Position numbers and translations under genes: made by a program. Below, piece by piece: positions 54,541 to 63,830 of a stretch of 64,000 bases of DNA. This stretch comes from Bizionia saleffrena (GTDB lineage: Bacteria; Bacteroidota; Bacteroidia; Flavobacteriales; Flavobacteriaceae). Numbering within the stretch: position 1 is the stretch's first letter; each line of letters begins with the position of its first letter. The stretch spans positions 124,001 to 188,000 of the forward strand of contig NZ_VSKM01000008.1 in the NCBI RefSeq assembly GCF_008086175.1, written 5' to 3'. The notes below the pieces were generated by a model. That model was not told the DNA's origin, made no database searches, and worked only from the letters and a program-made list of their open reading frames with translations.

Positions 54541-55869
54541 TTATTTATCGCCGTAAACTTCTTTAACAAACTTTTCGTAAGTTAATTCTTTAGTTTTTAC
54601 GTTTGCTTTCTCTTTGTATAGGTTAAGTAGTTTTTGACTTACAACTTGTTCTGAAATACGTTTCACCTCTTCTTGATTAGATAAGACACGCGCAGCGATA
54701 TCTTCTAATTCTTTATCTGAAGGATTTAACTGACCAAATTGCGCCATTTGCATTTTAATCATTGTCTTAGCGTTTTCTTTAACTTCTTCAAAATCGATTT
54801 TTATACCGTTTGCTTCCATTAATTTCGCTTCGATTAATTGGTAACGCAAGCTCTTTTCAGACTTCTCGTACTCCTCTTTACCTTGCGCTTCAGATAGCTC
54901 TGTTTCACCAGCTTGTTGCATCCATTTTTGAAGGAATGTTGACGGTAAGTCGAACTTTGTATTTTCTACTAAATATTCTGTAATGTCATTTAATAATTTT
55001 TGATCTGATTGTTGTACGAATTGCTTTTCAGCATCTTCTTTAATCTTAGCTTTTAATTCTGAAACTGATTTTACAACACCGTCACCAAACATTTTATCGA
55101 ATAACTCTTGGTCTACATCTGCTAATTCTCTTTCGTTGATTTCTGTAATCTCAAAAGTCACTTCAATGTCTAAACCGTGTGCTTTATCGTGCTCTACTTT
55201 AAGAGCGTCCATTAATTCATGATCGTCTTCGTAAAGCCCTTTAGTTTTTAAGGTTATAACATCGCCTACTTTAGCACCTACAAATTTCTTTCCTGTTGCT
55301 TTTTCGTTAAATTTCTCTAAAGTTATAGTTACAGCGTTTACAATGCCTTCTTCCTCATTTTTAAAAACACCAGAAATTTCACTATCTGTTTCAACGGTAT
55401 CTTGAGAAACTAGTTTTCCGTATTGCTTTTGGACACGTTCTACTTGCTCGTCGATCATTTTATCGTCGGCTATAATTTTATAATGTGTGATTGCCTTCTC
55501 TCCTTTTAAATCAACATCAAATTTTGGCGCTAACCCTAATTCAAATTCGAAAGAAAAATCGTCGGCCTCCCAATTAATTTCGTTTTGTGTTTTTGGAAGT
55601 GGTTGTCCTAAAACATCTAACTTCTCTGTCGATAAATAATTATTTAAAGACTCTTTAAGTAATTTATTTACCTCTTCTATTAATACCGCTTTACCGTATT
55701 GCTTTTTAACCATTCCCATTGGCACTTGGCCTTTTCTAAATCCTGGAATGTCAGCAGTTTTCTTATAATCTGTTAAGATTTTTTCAACTTTATTACTGTA
55801 ATCGTCCTTTGCGATATCTACTGTTACTACTGCATTTAATGCATCTATGTTTTCTCTTGTAATATTCAT
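54541..55869 (-). CDS. tig: trigger factor
   Basis: Ribosome-bound chaperone. 442 residues. The N-terminal ribosome-binding signature is GFRKGQVPMGMVKKQYG (the GFRxGxxP loop, about residue 40). The PPIase domain in the middle is degenerate and lacks the usual FKBP catalytic pattern, as is common in this phylum. A long helical C-terminal chaperone domain follows. First gene of the tig-clpP-clpX cluster. Confidence 0.94.
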   Translation of the reverse strand: MNITRENIDALNAVVTVDIAKDDYSNKVEKILTDYKKTADIPGFRKGQVPMGMVKKQYGKAVLIEEVNKLLKESLNNYLSTEKLDVLGQPLPKTQNEINWEADDFSFEFELGLAPKFDVDLKGEKAITHYKIIADDKMIDEQVERVQKQYGKLVSQDTVETDSEISGVFKNEEEGIVNAVTITLEKFNEKATGKKFVGAKVGDVITLKTKGLYEDDHELMDALKVEHDKAHGLDIEVTFEITEINERELADVDQELFDKMFGDGVVKSVSELKAKIKEDAEKQFVQQSDQKLLNDITEYLVENTKFDLPSTFLQKWMQQAGETELSEAQGKEEYEKSEKSLRYQLIEAKLMEANGIKIDFEEVKENAKTMIKMQMAQFGQLNPSDKELEDIAARVLSNQEEVKRISEQVVSQKLLNLYKEKANVKTKELTYEKFVKEVYGDK

Positions 55870-55925
55870 TTTGAATAATATATAGGCGTTAGTAATTCAC
55901 TTTTTTACTAAATAAAAATAGAGTG

Positions 55926-55955
55926 CAAAAGTACTACTTTTTTACACTCTATCAA
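55926..55955 (-). promoter_or_regulatory. tig promoter
   Basis: On the minus strand, TTG (55955-55953) and TACTTTTG (55933-55926) with a 19-base spacer fit the Bacteroidota consensus well. The tig ATG is 56 bases downstream. Confidence 0.6.
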
Positions 55956-56018
55956 AGTTTTTAACACCTTGTGTTTCAGTCTCATTTTATTTTTAAGACT
56001 CTGTTTTTTCGCTAGTTA

Positions 56019-56360
56019 TTAGTCGTCTTTCAATAATGAATGTAAAAACGACTGCAGTACAGATAGTAAAATACTAAACAGCACAGCCCACCAAATACCG
56101 TCTACCGAAAACCCTGAGATTAAACTATCGGCTAGTAAAATAACCGCCGCATTAACAATTAACAAAAACAACCCTAAAGTAATAATGGTTATTGGCAAGG
56201 TTAAAATAACTAAAATAGGTTTTACTAATAAGTTTAAAATAGAGAGTACAAGTGCCACAATAATTGCTGTACCATAACCATCAACTGAAACACCTCCAAG
56301 TACATTTGCTAACACCACAACAGCTATAGCGCTTAATAAAAGTCTAAAAATTAATTTCAT
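56019..56360 (-). CDS. phage holin family (YvlD-like) membrane protein
   Basis: 113 residues with four hydrophobic helices (FRLLLSAIAVVVLANVLGG, GTAIIVALVLSILNLLVKP and two more). The NLLVKPILVILTLPITIITLGLF stretch matches the holin_4_2/DUF360 family. Despite the family name nothing phage-related surrounds it; such proteins are ordinary bacterial membrane proteins of unknown role. Confidence 0.85.
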   Translation of the reverse strand: MKLIFRLLLSAIAVVVLANVLGGVSVDGYGTAIIVALVLSILNLLVKPILVILTLPITIITLGLFLLIVNAAVILLADSLISGFSVDGIWWAVLFSILLSVLQSFLHSLLKDD

Positions 56361-56394
56361 AAGTTTTGCGTATTTGATTGTTTGATTTGGATTG

Positions 56395-57159
56395 TTATTT
56401 AATAAATTGAATTACCGCGTCGTAAAACGCATTGGGGTTTTCGGCGTGTAACCAATGTCCTGCATTTGGTATCGTTACAATAGATGCATTTACAAAATGC
56501 GAGGTAATAATAGATTCGTCTTGAGGCCCAATATAGTCACTTTTGTCGCCCCGTAAGAATAACGTGTTTTTTTCGAATTTAGAGTGCACCGGTAACGCCT
56601 CGCCAACGTTATCAATTTGATTGGTTAGTACGTCTAAATTCATTCGTAATGCTAATTTACCTTTTTCTTTCCAATAGAGGTTTTTAAGTAAAAATTGTCG
56701 TGTTCCAAAATCGGGCACATAATGTTCCATCTGCTCGTCGGCTGCTCCGCGACTAGTTAACACCTCAAAGTCTAATGATTTCAATCCCTTTAAAATAGCG
56801 TCGTGATGTGTGGGATAAAATCGTGGTGAAATATCGGCAACCAGTAACTTCGAAACATATTCTGGATACGTAGTTGCGAAAAGCATTGCCGTTTTTCCAC
56901 CCATAGAATGCCCTAAAAGAATAATATCTTTTAAACCGTGTTCTATACAATAGTGTTTTAAATCGTCAACGAGTACTTCATAATTAAAATCGTCGCTATG
57001 CGGACTTCTACCGTGATTTCTTTGATCTACTAAATGTACTTCGTAATTAGCTTCAGAAAACTTTTTCCCCAACGTTTTCCAATTGTCACTCATTCCTAAA
57101 AAACCGTGTAAAATAACAAACGGCTTACCTTCACCTAAAATATTTGAATGTAATTGCAT
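56395..57159 (-). CDS. alpha/beta-fold hydrolase (YbfF-like esterase)
   Basis: 254 residues. Oxyanion segment LHGFLGMSDNWKTL, nucleophile elbow LLGHSMGGKTAM, and catalytic His in NAGHWLHAENP. These resemble the YbfF acyl-CoA/acyl-ester hydrolases. The ATG overlaps the pdxJ stop by one base (TAATG), so the two are translationally coupled. Substrate unknown. Confidence 0.88.
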   Translation of the reverse strand: MQLHSNILGEGKPFVILHGFLGMSDNWKTLGKKFSEANYEVHLVDQRNHGRSPHSDDFNYEVLVDDLKHYCIEHGLKDIILLGHSMGGKTAMLFATTYPEYVSKLLVADISPRFYPTHHDAILKGLKSLDFEVLTSRGAADEQMEHYVPDFGTRQFLLKNLYWKEKGKLALRMNLDVLTNQIDNVGEALPVHSKFEKNTLFLRGDKSDYIGPQDESIITSHFVNASIVTIPNAGHWLHAENPNAFYDAVIQFIK

Positions 57160-57872
57160 TATCTTAATTTTTCTAAATAACTATTTATAACGTGTTCTAC
57201 ACCTAAATATAAGCTTTCCGAAATTAACGCGTGTCCTATAGACACTTCTAATAATCCCGGAATATTTGCTTTAAAAAAGGCGATGTTTTCTAGAGACAAA
57301 TCGTGACCCGCATTAATACCTAGACCTAAAGTATTGGCCACCTCTGCACATTTAGCATAGGGTAAAATAGCTTTTGTATCGCCTAAACTATACTGGTGTG
57401 CAAAAGCTTCCGTATATAATTCTACTCTATCAGTGCCCGTTTTTGCTGCGCCTTCAATTTGGCGTATTTCAGGATCGACAAAAATAGACGTTCTAATCCC
57501 GTTGTGTTTAAATGTCTGAATGACTTCGGCTAAAAAATCTTTATGTTTAATTGTATCCCAGCCCGCATTACTGGTTAAAGTAGTAATACTGTCTGGCACT
57601 AAAGTAACTTGTGTTGGCTTTATTTCTAAAACCATATCCATAAATTTTTGGATTGGATTTCCTTCAATATTATACTCGGTGTGCACCACAGATTTTAAAT
57701 CGTAAGCATCTTGGTAGCGAATATGTCGTTCGTCTGGTCTAGGATGAATGGTTACACCTTCTGCACCAAAAACTTGAACATCTTTCGCAAACTGCACAAC
57801 ATTAGGCATATCGCCCCCTCTAGAATTTCTTAAAGTGGCTATCTTATTTATATTAACACTAAGTTTTGTCAT
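57159..57872 (-). CDS. pdxJ: pyridoxine 5'-phosphate synthase
   Basis: Condenses 1-deoxyxylulose 5-phosphate with aminoacetone phosphate in de novo vitamin B6 synthesis. 237 residues, a TIM barrel with LSVNINKIATLRNSRG at the N-terminus, TIHPRPDERHI, ELYTEAFAHQ and INAGHDLSLENI, and the C-terminal SIGHALISESLYLG. PLP is used by kynureninase and the DegT enzyme in this window. Divergent from the CBS gene. Confidence 0.95.
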   Translation of the reverse strand: MTKLSVNINKIATLRNSRGGDMPNVVQFAKDVQVFGAEGVTIHPRPDERHIRYQDAYDLKSVVHTEYNIEGNPIQKFMDMVLEIKPTQVTLVPDSITTLTSNAGWDTIKHKDFLAEVIQTFKHNGIRTSIFVDPEIRQIEGAAKTGTDRVELYTEAFAHQYSLGDTKAILPYAKCAEVANTLGLGINAGHDLSLENIAFFKANIPGLLEVSIGHALISESLYLGVEHVINSYLEKLR

Positions 57873-57961
57873 ATTTTGAAGTATTTAAAACACAAAAATA
57901 CAAAGTAGAACTACGTAAGTGTATTAAATTTTAATTAATTTGCACAAAGTTAACGCGACCT

Positions 57962-58624
57962 ATGATGAATCTTTCACAATACGTAATAAACGACATACAA
58001 CCCCTTAAAAACACCGATTTAATTAGCGATTTACAATTGCTATTTACTCAGTTAACCTATTCCCATATACCTATAAAAAATGCCGATGATGTGTATTTGG
58101 GATGCCTATCGGAAACCGATGTGCACTGTTTCGAAAGTCGGAAGCAAATTAAAGATTGTGCTTATGCTGCGGAAGGCTTTTTTGTTCGCGACACTACCGA
58201 TTGGTTAGATATTTTAGAAGCTTTTGCACAAAACAAATGCAATATTATGCCCATTCTAAGTTTGAAAAATAAGTACTTGGGCTATTACGAACTCAATGAT
58301 ATTATTAGCTTATTTAATGAAACCCCATTTTTTGCTGAAGCTGGAGCGGTTTTAATTATAGAAAAAGGACTAGCCGATTATTCGTTTAGTGAAATTAGTC
58401 AGATTGTAGAATCTAACGATGGAAAATTGCTAGGTGCATTTATTTCTAAAATTGAAAATGATATTGCTCAAATTACATTAAAAATCACCAGTACTGGACT
58501 TAGCGAAATTATGCAAACTTTTAGACGCTACAGTTACCATATTATTTCTGGCCACGAGGAAGATAGTTATATTGAAGGATTAAAAGAACGCTCAGATTAT
58601 TTAAATAAATATCTTAACATATAG
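57962..58624 (+). CDS. CBS domain-containing protein
   Basis: 220 residues with a CBS pair (about 20-135: YSHIPIKNADDVYLGCLSETD and NKCNIMPILSLKNKYLGYYEL), then an ACT-like C-terminal region (SQIVESNDGKLLGAFIS). Two consecutive ATGs (57962 and 57965) are possible. Adenosyl-ligand sensing is inferred from the family. The nadK gene follows after three bases, a pairing I recall from other Flavobacteriaceae. Confidence 0.85.
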   Translation: MMNLSQYVINDIQPLKNTDLISDLQLLFTQLTYSHIPIKNADDVYLGCLSETDVHCFESRKQIKDCAYAAEGFFVRDTTDWLDILEAFAQNKCNIMPILSLKNKYLGYYELNDIISLFNETPFFAEAGAVLIIEKGLADYSFSEISQIVESNDGKLLGAFISKIENDIAQITLKITSTGLSEIMQTFRRYSYHIISGHEEDSYIEGLKERSDYLNKYLNI

Positions 58625-58627
58625 TTT

Positions 58628-59503
58628 ATGAAAGTTGCTATTTATAGTCAATTTCCCCAAAAGCATTCAATTCATTCTACAAAGGTTTTAATTGATGCTT
58701 TATTAAAACACAAAGCATCGATAGCTATTGAAACAGAGTTTTTCAATGCTATTAAAGACGAGTTTCATTTTCCTTTACAGACTAAAACCTTTTCAGAATT
58801 AGATACGACTTACGATTTACTGGTTAGTATTGGCGGTGATGGTACTATTTTAAGAGCTATTACTTACGTTAAAGATTTAAACATCCCCATTGTTGGTATT
58901 AATACTGGACGCTTAGGTTTTTTAGCAACCATACAGCACGACGAGATTGAAGATGCTATTAAGCACATATTTAATAAAAACTACAAAATATCGAAACGCT
59001 CCTTACTTTCTATAGAAACCTCAGAGGAAAACAGCGATCTTAAAGACTTAAATTTTGCATTAAATGAAATCGCAGTAAGCAGAAAGAACACAACCTCAAT
59101 GATTACTGTAGACACAAAACTTAACGACGAATATTTAACGTCGTATTGGAGTGATGGTTTAATTGTTTCTACACCTACGGGTTCTACTGGTTACTCCTTA
59201 AGTTGTGGCGGGCCTGTTATAACACCAGACACCTCTAGCTTTGTATTAACGCCTATTGCCCCGCACAACTTAAGCGCAAGACCTTTGGTAATTAAAGATG
59301 CTACTAAAATTGAATTAAAAGTAAACGGGAGAGAAGATTATTATTTGGTGTCGTTAGATTCTAGAATAATAACCTTAAGTAACAACACAAGTATCATCAT
59401 AAAAAAAGCCGATTTCACGATTAATATGATCGAGTTACATTATGAAAGCTTTTTAACCACTTTACGTAAAAAATTACTTTGGGGCGAAGACAAGAGAAAT
59501 TAA
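58628..59503 (+). CDS. nadK: NAD kinase
   Basis: Phosphorylates NAD to NADP. 291 residues. The GGDGTILRAI motif, NTGRLGFLA, NEIAVSRKN and TPTGSTGYSLSCGGP are all present. Same transcript as the CBS gene; the CBS partner may regulate or bind the product pool, but this is speculation. Confidence 0.96.
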   Translation: MKVAIYSQFPQKHSIHSTKVLIDALLKHKASIAIETEFFNAIKDEFHFPLQTKTFSELDTTYDLLVSIGGDGTILRAITYVKDLNIPIVGINTGRLGFLATIQHDEIEDAIKHIFNKNYKISKRSLLSIETSEENSDLKDLNFALNEIAVSRKNTTSMITVDTKLNDEYLTSYWSDGLIVSTPTGSTGYSLSCGGPVITPDTSSFVLTPIAPHNLSARPLVIKDATKIELKVNGREDYYLVSLDSRIITLSNNTSIIIKKADFTINMIELHYESFLTTLRKKLLWGEDKRN

Positions 59504-59555
59504 ACAATAATTAACTAAGAAATCTGTTTTAAAACCTATAACTATTTAATTCAAA

Positions 59556-59588
59556 TTGGCATAGGCTAATCTTAGTTTATTATATTTG
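59556..59588 (+). promoter_or_regulatory. promoter of the DUF6089-uppS-bamA unit
   Basis: TTG at 59556-59558 and TATATTTG at 59581-59588, 22 bases apart, match the Bacteroidota consensus. The first gene starts 17 bases later. Confidence 0.65.
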
Positions 59589-59605
59589 CAAACTTTTGAA
59601 CATCT

Positions 59606-60295
59606 ATGAAATATATTTCTATTTTATTAATAACATTTTTTAGCATACAATTAAGTTCTGCACAAATACATGAATTAGGTGTGTTTGTTGGGGGAAGTAA
59701 TTTTATTGGCGATGTTGGTTCCACCAGTTACATTTCACCAAGTCAGTTGGCTATTGGTGGCATCTACAAATGGAATAGAAGTCCGAGACACTCTTGGCGC
59801 GTATCGTTGCTGTTTTCAGAATTAGAAGGTTTAGACAGCAAGTCTGATGATTTAGGAAGAAAAGATCGCGGATATGAATTTACCAATCAGATCGTAGAAT
59901 TATCGGCAGGAATGGAATTTACATTTTTAGATTTCGATTTACATAGCAGCAGACCTGTTGCTACTCCCTATCTATATTCAGGAATAAGTATTGCAAAACA
60001 CGATAATTTTTATTTTAATAATGGTACAGTGGTGAGTGAAGACACCTCTAGTTTTGCTTATGGAATACCGTTAATTTTAGGATTTAAAGCCTCTATTTCT
60101 TCTCAGTTTATTCTGGCGCTAGAAGTAGGCGCGCGCTACACGTTCTCAGACGAGCTCGACGGCAGCGTTCCAGATAGCGAAAACCTAATGGAGTCTAAAA
60201 GCTTCGGAAATATAAATAATAACGACTGGTACACTTTTACGGGTGTTACCTTAACCTATACCTTTGGTAGAAACCCTTGTTTTTGCCCCAACTAA
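59606..60295 (+). CDS. DUF6089-type outer-membrane beta-barrel protein
   Basis: 229 residues with a Sec signal (about 1-19) and repeated short beta strands (HELGVFVGGSNFIGDVG, WRVSLLFSELEGLD, FTGVTLTYTFGRNPCF), consistent with an 8-stranded barrel. From memory it matches DUF6089, found just before uppS and bamA in Flavobacteriaceae. Role unknown; the position suggests envelope biogenesis. Confidence 0.82.
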   Translation: MKYISILLITFFSIQLSSAQIHELGVFVGGSNFIGDVGSTSYISPSQLAIGGIYKWNRSPRHSWRVSLLFSELEGLDSKSDDLGRKDRGYEFTNQIVELSAGMEFTFLDFDLHSSRPVATPYLYSGISIAKHDNFYFNNGTVVSEDTSSFAYGIPLILGFKASISSQFILALEVGARYTFSDELDGSVPDSENLMESKSFGNINNNDWYTFTGVTLTYTFGRNPCFCPN

Positions 60296-60297
60296 TT

Positions 60298-61035
60298 TTG
60301 AGTTTAGAAAAAATAAATACAAGCAAATTGCCCAAACATCTCGCTATTATAATGGATGGCAACGGGCGTTGGGCTAAACAAAAAGGAATGCTTCGCGCTT
60401 TTGGACACGAAGGAGGAACAAAGTCTGTGCGAGAAACCGTAGAAGCTTCGGCACAATTAGGCATAGAGAACTTAACACTTTACGCGTTTTCCACCGAAAA
60501 TTGGAACCGCCCTAAAGTTGAAGTCGACACACTAATGCGCCTTTTAGTCTCTTCATTAAAAAAAGAAATAAAAACATTAACTGATAATAACATTAAGCTT
60601 AAGGCTATAGGAAACATTAAATTACTTCCAAAAAAAGTCTATAAAGAACTGAATGAGGTTATTGATTTTACAAAAAACAATACTAGAATGACACTTACTT
60701 TAGCCCTTAGTTACGGGTCGAGAGAAGAGTTAATTAACGCTATTAAAGAAATTAGTGTTAAAGTTAAAAATAATATAATTTCTGTCGAAAAAATTGATGA
60801 ATCAATTATTAATGAGCATCTTTACACGCAAAATTTACCAGATGTAGATCTATTAATACGCACCAGCGGAGAGCAACGTATTAGTAATTTTTTACTATGG
60901 CAAATAGCCTACGCAGAATTATATTTTACGCCGGTTTTATGGCCAGATTTTAAAAAGCAACATTTGTATGATGCTATTATTGAATATCAAAATAGAGAAC
61001 GACGATTTGGGAAAACAAGTGAACAAATTAGCTAA
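60298..61035 (+). CDS. uppS: isoprenyl transferase (undecaprenyl diphosphate synthase)
   Basis: Makes the C55 lipid carrier for peptidoglycan and LPS. 245 residues from TTG 60298 (MSLEKINTSKLPKHL); the earlier in-frame TTGs lie within the DUF6089 gene, whose stop ends at 60295. Catalytic Asp20 is in IIMDGNGRWAKQKG, with YAFSTENWNRP and LIRTSGEQRISNFLLWQ further on. Directly followed by bamA. Confidence 0.94.
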   Translation: MSLEKINTSKLPKHLAIIMDGNGRWAKQKGMLRAFGHEGGTKSVRETVEASAQLGIENLTLYAFSTENWNRPKVEVDTLMRLLVSSLKKEIKTLTDNNIKLKAIGNIKLLPKKVYKELNEVIDFTKNNTRMTLTLALSYGSREELINAIKEISVKVKNNIISVEKIDESIINEHLYTQNLPDVDLLIRTSGEQRISNFLLWQIAYAELYFTPVLWPDFKKQHLYDAIIEYQNRERRFGKTSEQIS

Positions 61036-61045
61036 AAAATTATCT

Positions 61046-63619
61046 TTGAAAACATTACTAAAATTCGCATTACTTGTATTATTTACAATATCAAGCCAAA
61101 TTGCAACAGCACAAAACCTTTCGTATGCTAACGGTGAAAAATACACTTTAGCAGATATTACCGTAAAAGGTAATACCAGTTTTAACGCACAGACTATTAT
61201 CACCTATTCTGGACTTAGAAAGGGCAAAGAAGTCCTAATTCCAGGGGAAGAAATAAGTGCAGCAATAAAAAAGCTATGGAACTCTAACTTGTTTAATGAT
61301 ATTGAAATCTACTTAATAAAAGTGGAAGGCAATTCGGCGTATTTAGAAATTAGACTATCGGATTTACCAGAACTTAACGACATTAAAATTGCGGGTATTA
61401 AGAAAGGTAAAAAAGAATCGTTAATTAAAGATAACAAACTTGAAAAAGGCGTTAAGGTTACCGAAAACTTAATTACCACCTCCAAAAACTACCTTGAGAA
61501 TAAGTATAAAAAAGAGGGGTATTTAAATACCAAAGTAAACATAACCACATTTACTGTAGAAGATTCTATACAGAAAGCAAGAGTAAATATGGTGCTTTCT
61601 GTAGACAAAGGTGAGAAAGTAAAAATTAGCGATATTACCTTTACAGGTAACTCTGTTCTAAGTAATAAAAAACTTAGAAAAGCGATGAAGAACACAAAGC
61701 GAAAGTTCTTTTTACGATTTTTAAAACGCTCTAAATTCATTGAAGAAAAGTATAAAGAGGATTTAGAAAGCGTTGTTAATTTATACAAAGAAAACGGATA
61801 TAGAGATGCACGTATCACCGCAGACACCTTAATAAAAGAAGACAAAAAGACTATTAGTTTAGCAATTACCTTGGAAGAAGGCGATGAATATAAATTTGGC
61901 GATATTTCTTTTATTGGTAACACCGTATATTCTGATGATTTCTTAAGACGTAAACTTCGCATAGAAAAAGGAGACACTTACAATGGTGTTTTATTAGAAA
62001 AAAGAATTGCTGACAATACAAAACCAGATGGTGACGACATTACAAACTTATACCAAGATAACGGTTACTTATTCTCTAGCATTAACCCTGTAGAAACCAA
62101 TGCAGAAGGGAATGTAATCGATATGGAGATTCGTATTGTAGAGGGTAAACCCGTCTACTTTAATAAAGTTACCGTCGTAGGCAATGAAAAAACAAACGAC
62201 CACGTTATTTATAGAGAGTTAAGAACGCGTCCGGGAGAATTATACCGTAAATCTAATGTGGTACGTACGGTTAGAGAATTAAGTCAATTAGGTTTCTTTG
62301 ATGCAGAGCAGTTATCTCCAAACTTTAAAAACGCCAACCCAGACGAAGGCTCTATAGATATGGAATACGCTGTCGTTGAGTCGGGATCTAGCCAAATCGA
62401 GCTACAAGGTGGTTACGGTGGTGGTGGTTTTATTGGTACTTTAGGGTTATCATTTAATAACTTTTCCTTAAAAAATATTTTTAATAAAGACGCATATAAG
62501 CCAATTCCTTCGGGAGACGGACAAAAATTAGCATTGCGTTTACAAGCGAGTCGTTTTTACCAAACGTATAGCTTTTCATTCTCTGAGCCGTGGTTAGGAG
62601 GAAAAAAACCCGTACAGTTTTCAACGTCTGTTTCGCATACTAAACAATTTTTATACAATCCACAGACTAGAGATGCAGATAAAGACAAGCGTTTTAATAT
62701 TACAGGAATTACATTTGGTTTAGCCAAGCGCTTATCCGTTCCAGACGATTATTTTACATTGTCTCAAGCGGTAAGTTTTCAACATTACGATTTACAAAAC
62801 TATAATACCGGTTTATTTACCTTTGGAGACGGCTACTCTAACAACTTAGCCTACACCGTAGGGTTAAGTAGAAACAACACGTTCAACGATCCTGTGTTTC
62901 CTATGGGAGGGTCTAACTTTAGTGTAACCGCAAAAATGTCTATCCCTTACTCTTTACTTAATAACACAGACTATTCTGCATTAAAAGAAGAAAGAGATAC
63001 GAACCGAGAAATAGAAGACAACCCAGAAAATTCTACTGTTGTTAGAAGCGACGCTAGAACTAGAGTGTCGGAAATTGACCAAGAACGTTTTAAATGGTTA
63101 GAATTCTACAAAGTTAAATTTAAAGGAGAATGGTATACAAAAGCAGTCGATAAGTTTGTCTTTAAATCAAGCGTAGAATTTGGTTTCTTAGGCGCTTATA
63201 ACCAAGATCGAGGAGTTATTCCTTTCGAGCGTTTCTTTGTTGGAGGAGATGGTCTAGGAAGCTACAGTTTAGATGGTAGAGAGTCTATTGCGTTAAGAGG
63301 GTATCCTAACCAAGCGTTATCTACGCAGGATGGAGGTGCTATTTATAATAAATTTTCTTTAGAGTTACGTTATCCTATTACTTTAAAACAAAGTGCTAAA
63401 ATTTATGCTCTTTCGTTTATAGAAGCTGGTGGATCTTATGATAGCTTTAGAAATTATAGCCCGTTCGATGTTAAACGTTCAGCAGGTTTTGGTGTCAGAA
63501 TATTTATGCCTGCCTTTGGACTATTGGGAATTGACTTTGGTCATGGTTTCGATAATATTCCTGGGCAAACACAAAAACACGGTTGGGAAACGCATTTTAT
63601 TATCGGACAACAATTCTAA
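61046..63619 (+). CDS. bamA: outer-membrane protein assembly factor BamA
   Basis: Central subunit of the barrel-assembly machinery. About 857 residues from TTG 61046 (MKTLLKFALLVL), which opens a normal signal peptide ending near TATAQ. An ATG at 60968 and a GTG at 61019 are in frame but lie inside uppS, so they are unlikely. POTRA domains run from about residue 30 to 430, and a C-terminal barrel of the bacterial surface-antigen type carries RFFVGGDGLGSYSLDGRES and ends in F (FIIGQQF). Upstream neighbours and downstream skp support it. Confidence 0.93.
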   Translation: MKTLLKFALLVLFTISSQIATAQNLSYANGEKYTLADITVKGNTSFNAQTIITYSGLRKGKEVLIPGEEISAAIKKLWNSNLFNDIEIYLIKVEGNSAYLEIRLSDLPELNDIKIAGIKKGKKESLIKDNKLEKGVKVTENLITTSKNYLENKYKKEGYLNTKVNITTFTVEDSIQKARVNMVLSVDKGEKVKISDITFTGNSVLSNKKLRKAMKNTKRKFFLRFLKRSKFIEEKYKEDLESVVNLYKENGYRDARITADTLIKEDKKTISLAITLEEGDEYKFGDISFIGNTVYSDDFLRRKLRIEKGDTYNGVLLEKRIADNTKPDGDDITNLYQDNGYLFSSINPVETNAEGNVIDMEIRIVEGKPVYFNKVTVVGNEKTNDHVIYRELRTRPGELYRKSNVVRTVRELSQLGFFDAEQLSPNFKNANPDEGSIDMEYAVVESGSSQIELQGGYGGGGFIGTLGLSFNNFSLKNIFNKDAYKPIPSGDGQKLALRLQASRFYQTYSFSFSEPWLGGKKPVQFSTSVSHTKQFLYNPQTRDADKDKRFNITGITFGLAKRLSVPDDYFTLSQAVSFQHYDLQNYNTGLFTFGDGYSNNLAYTVGLSRNNTFNDPVFPMGGSNFSVTAKMSIPYSLLNNTDYSALKEERDTNREIEDNPENSTVVRSDARTRVSEIDQERFKWLEFYKVKFKGEWYTKAVDKFVFKSSVEFGFLGAYNQDRGVIPFERFFVGGDGLGSYSLDGRESIALRGYPNQALSTQDGGAIYNKFSLELRYPITLKQSAKIYALSFIEAGGSYDSFRNYSPFDVKRSAGFGVRIFMPAFGLLGIDFGHGFDNIPGQTQKHGWETHFIIGQQF

Positions 63620-63830
63620 GAAAACAGTCTAATTTTATAGTATCGGCTTCTATATTTCTTATTTTCCTTATTTTTGGCACGATATTTTCAATATAGATTT
63701 TAAGGATTTGCTGAAAGATTTTAAATATTTTGAATTAAAATGCGTTATTTTGAAAACAGCTTGTTAAAACAAAAAGTAATATCAAGAATTATTATTGAGT
63801 GATGACTCCATTTTTCAAAAAAATAAGACA

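Noticed and set aside
56019-56360. Phage holin family gene as a sign of prophage
   Set aside because: Neighbours are tig, clpP, a hydrolase and pdxJ; the holin_4_2 family is common in ordinary bacterial chromosomes and no phage genes are nearby.
61489-61977. 162-codon antisense frame inside bamA
   Set aside because: Lies wholly within the POTRA-coding region in the opposite strand; composition follows the complement of Lys/Asp/Glu-rich codons.
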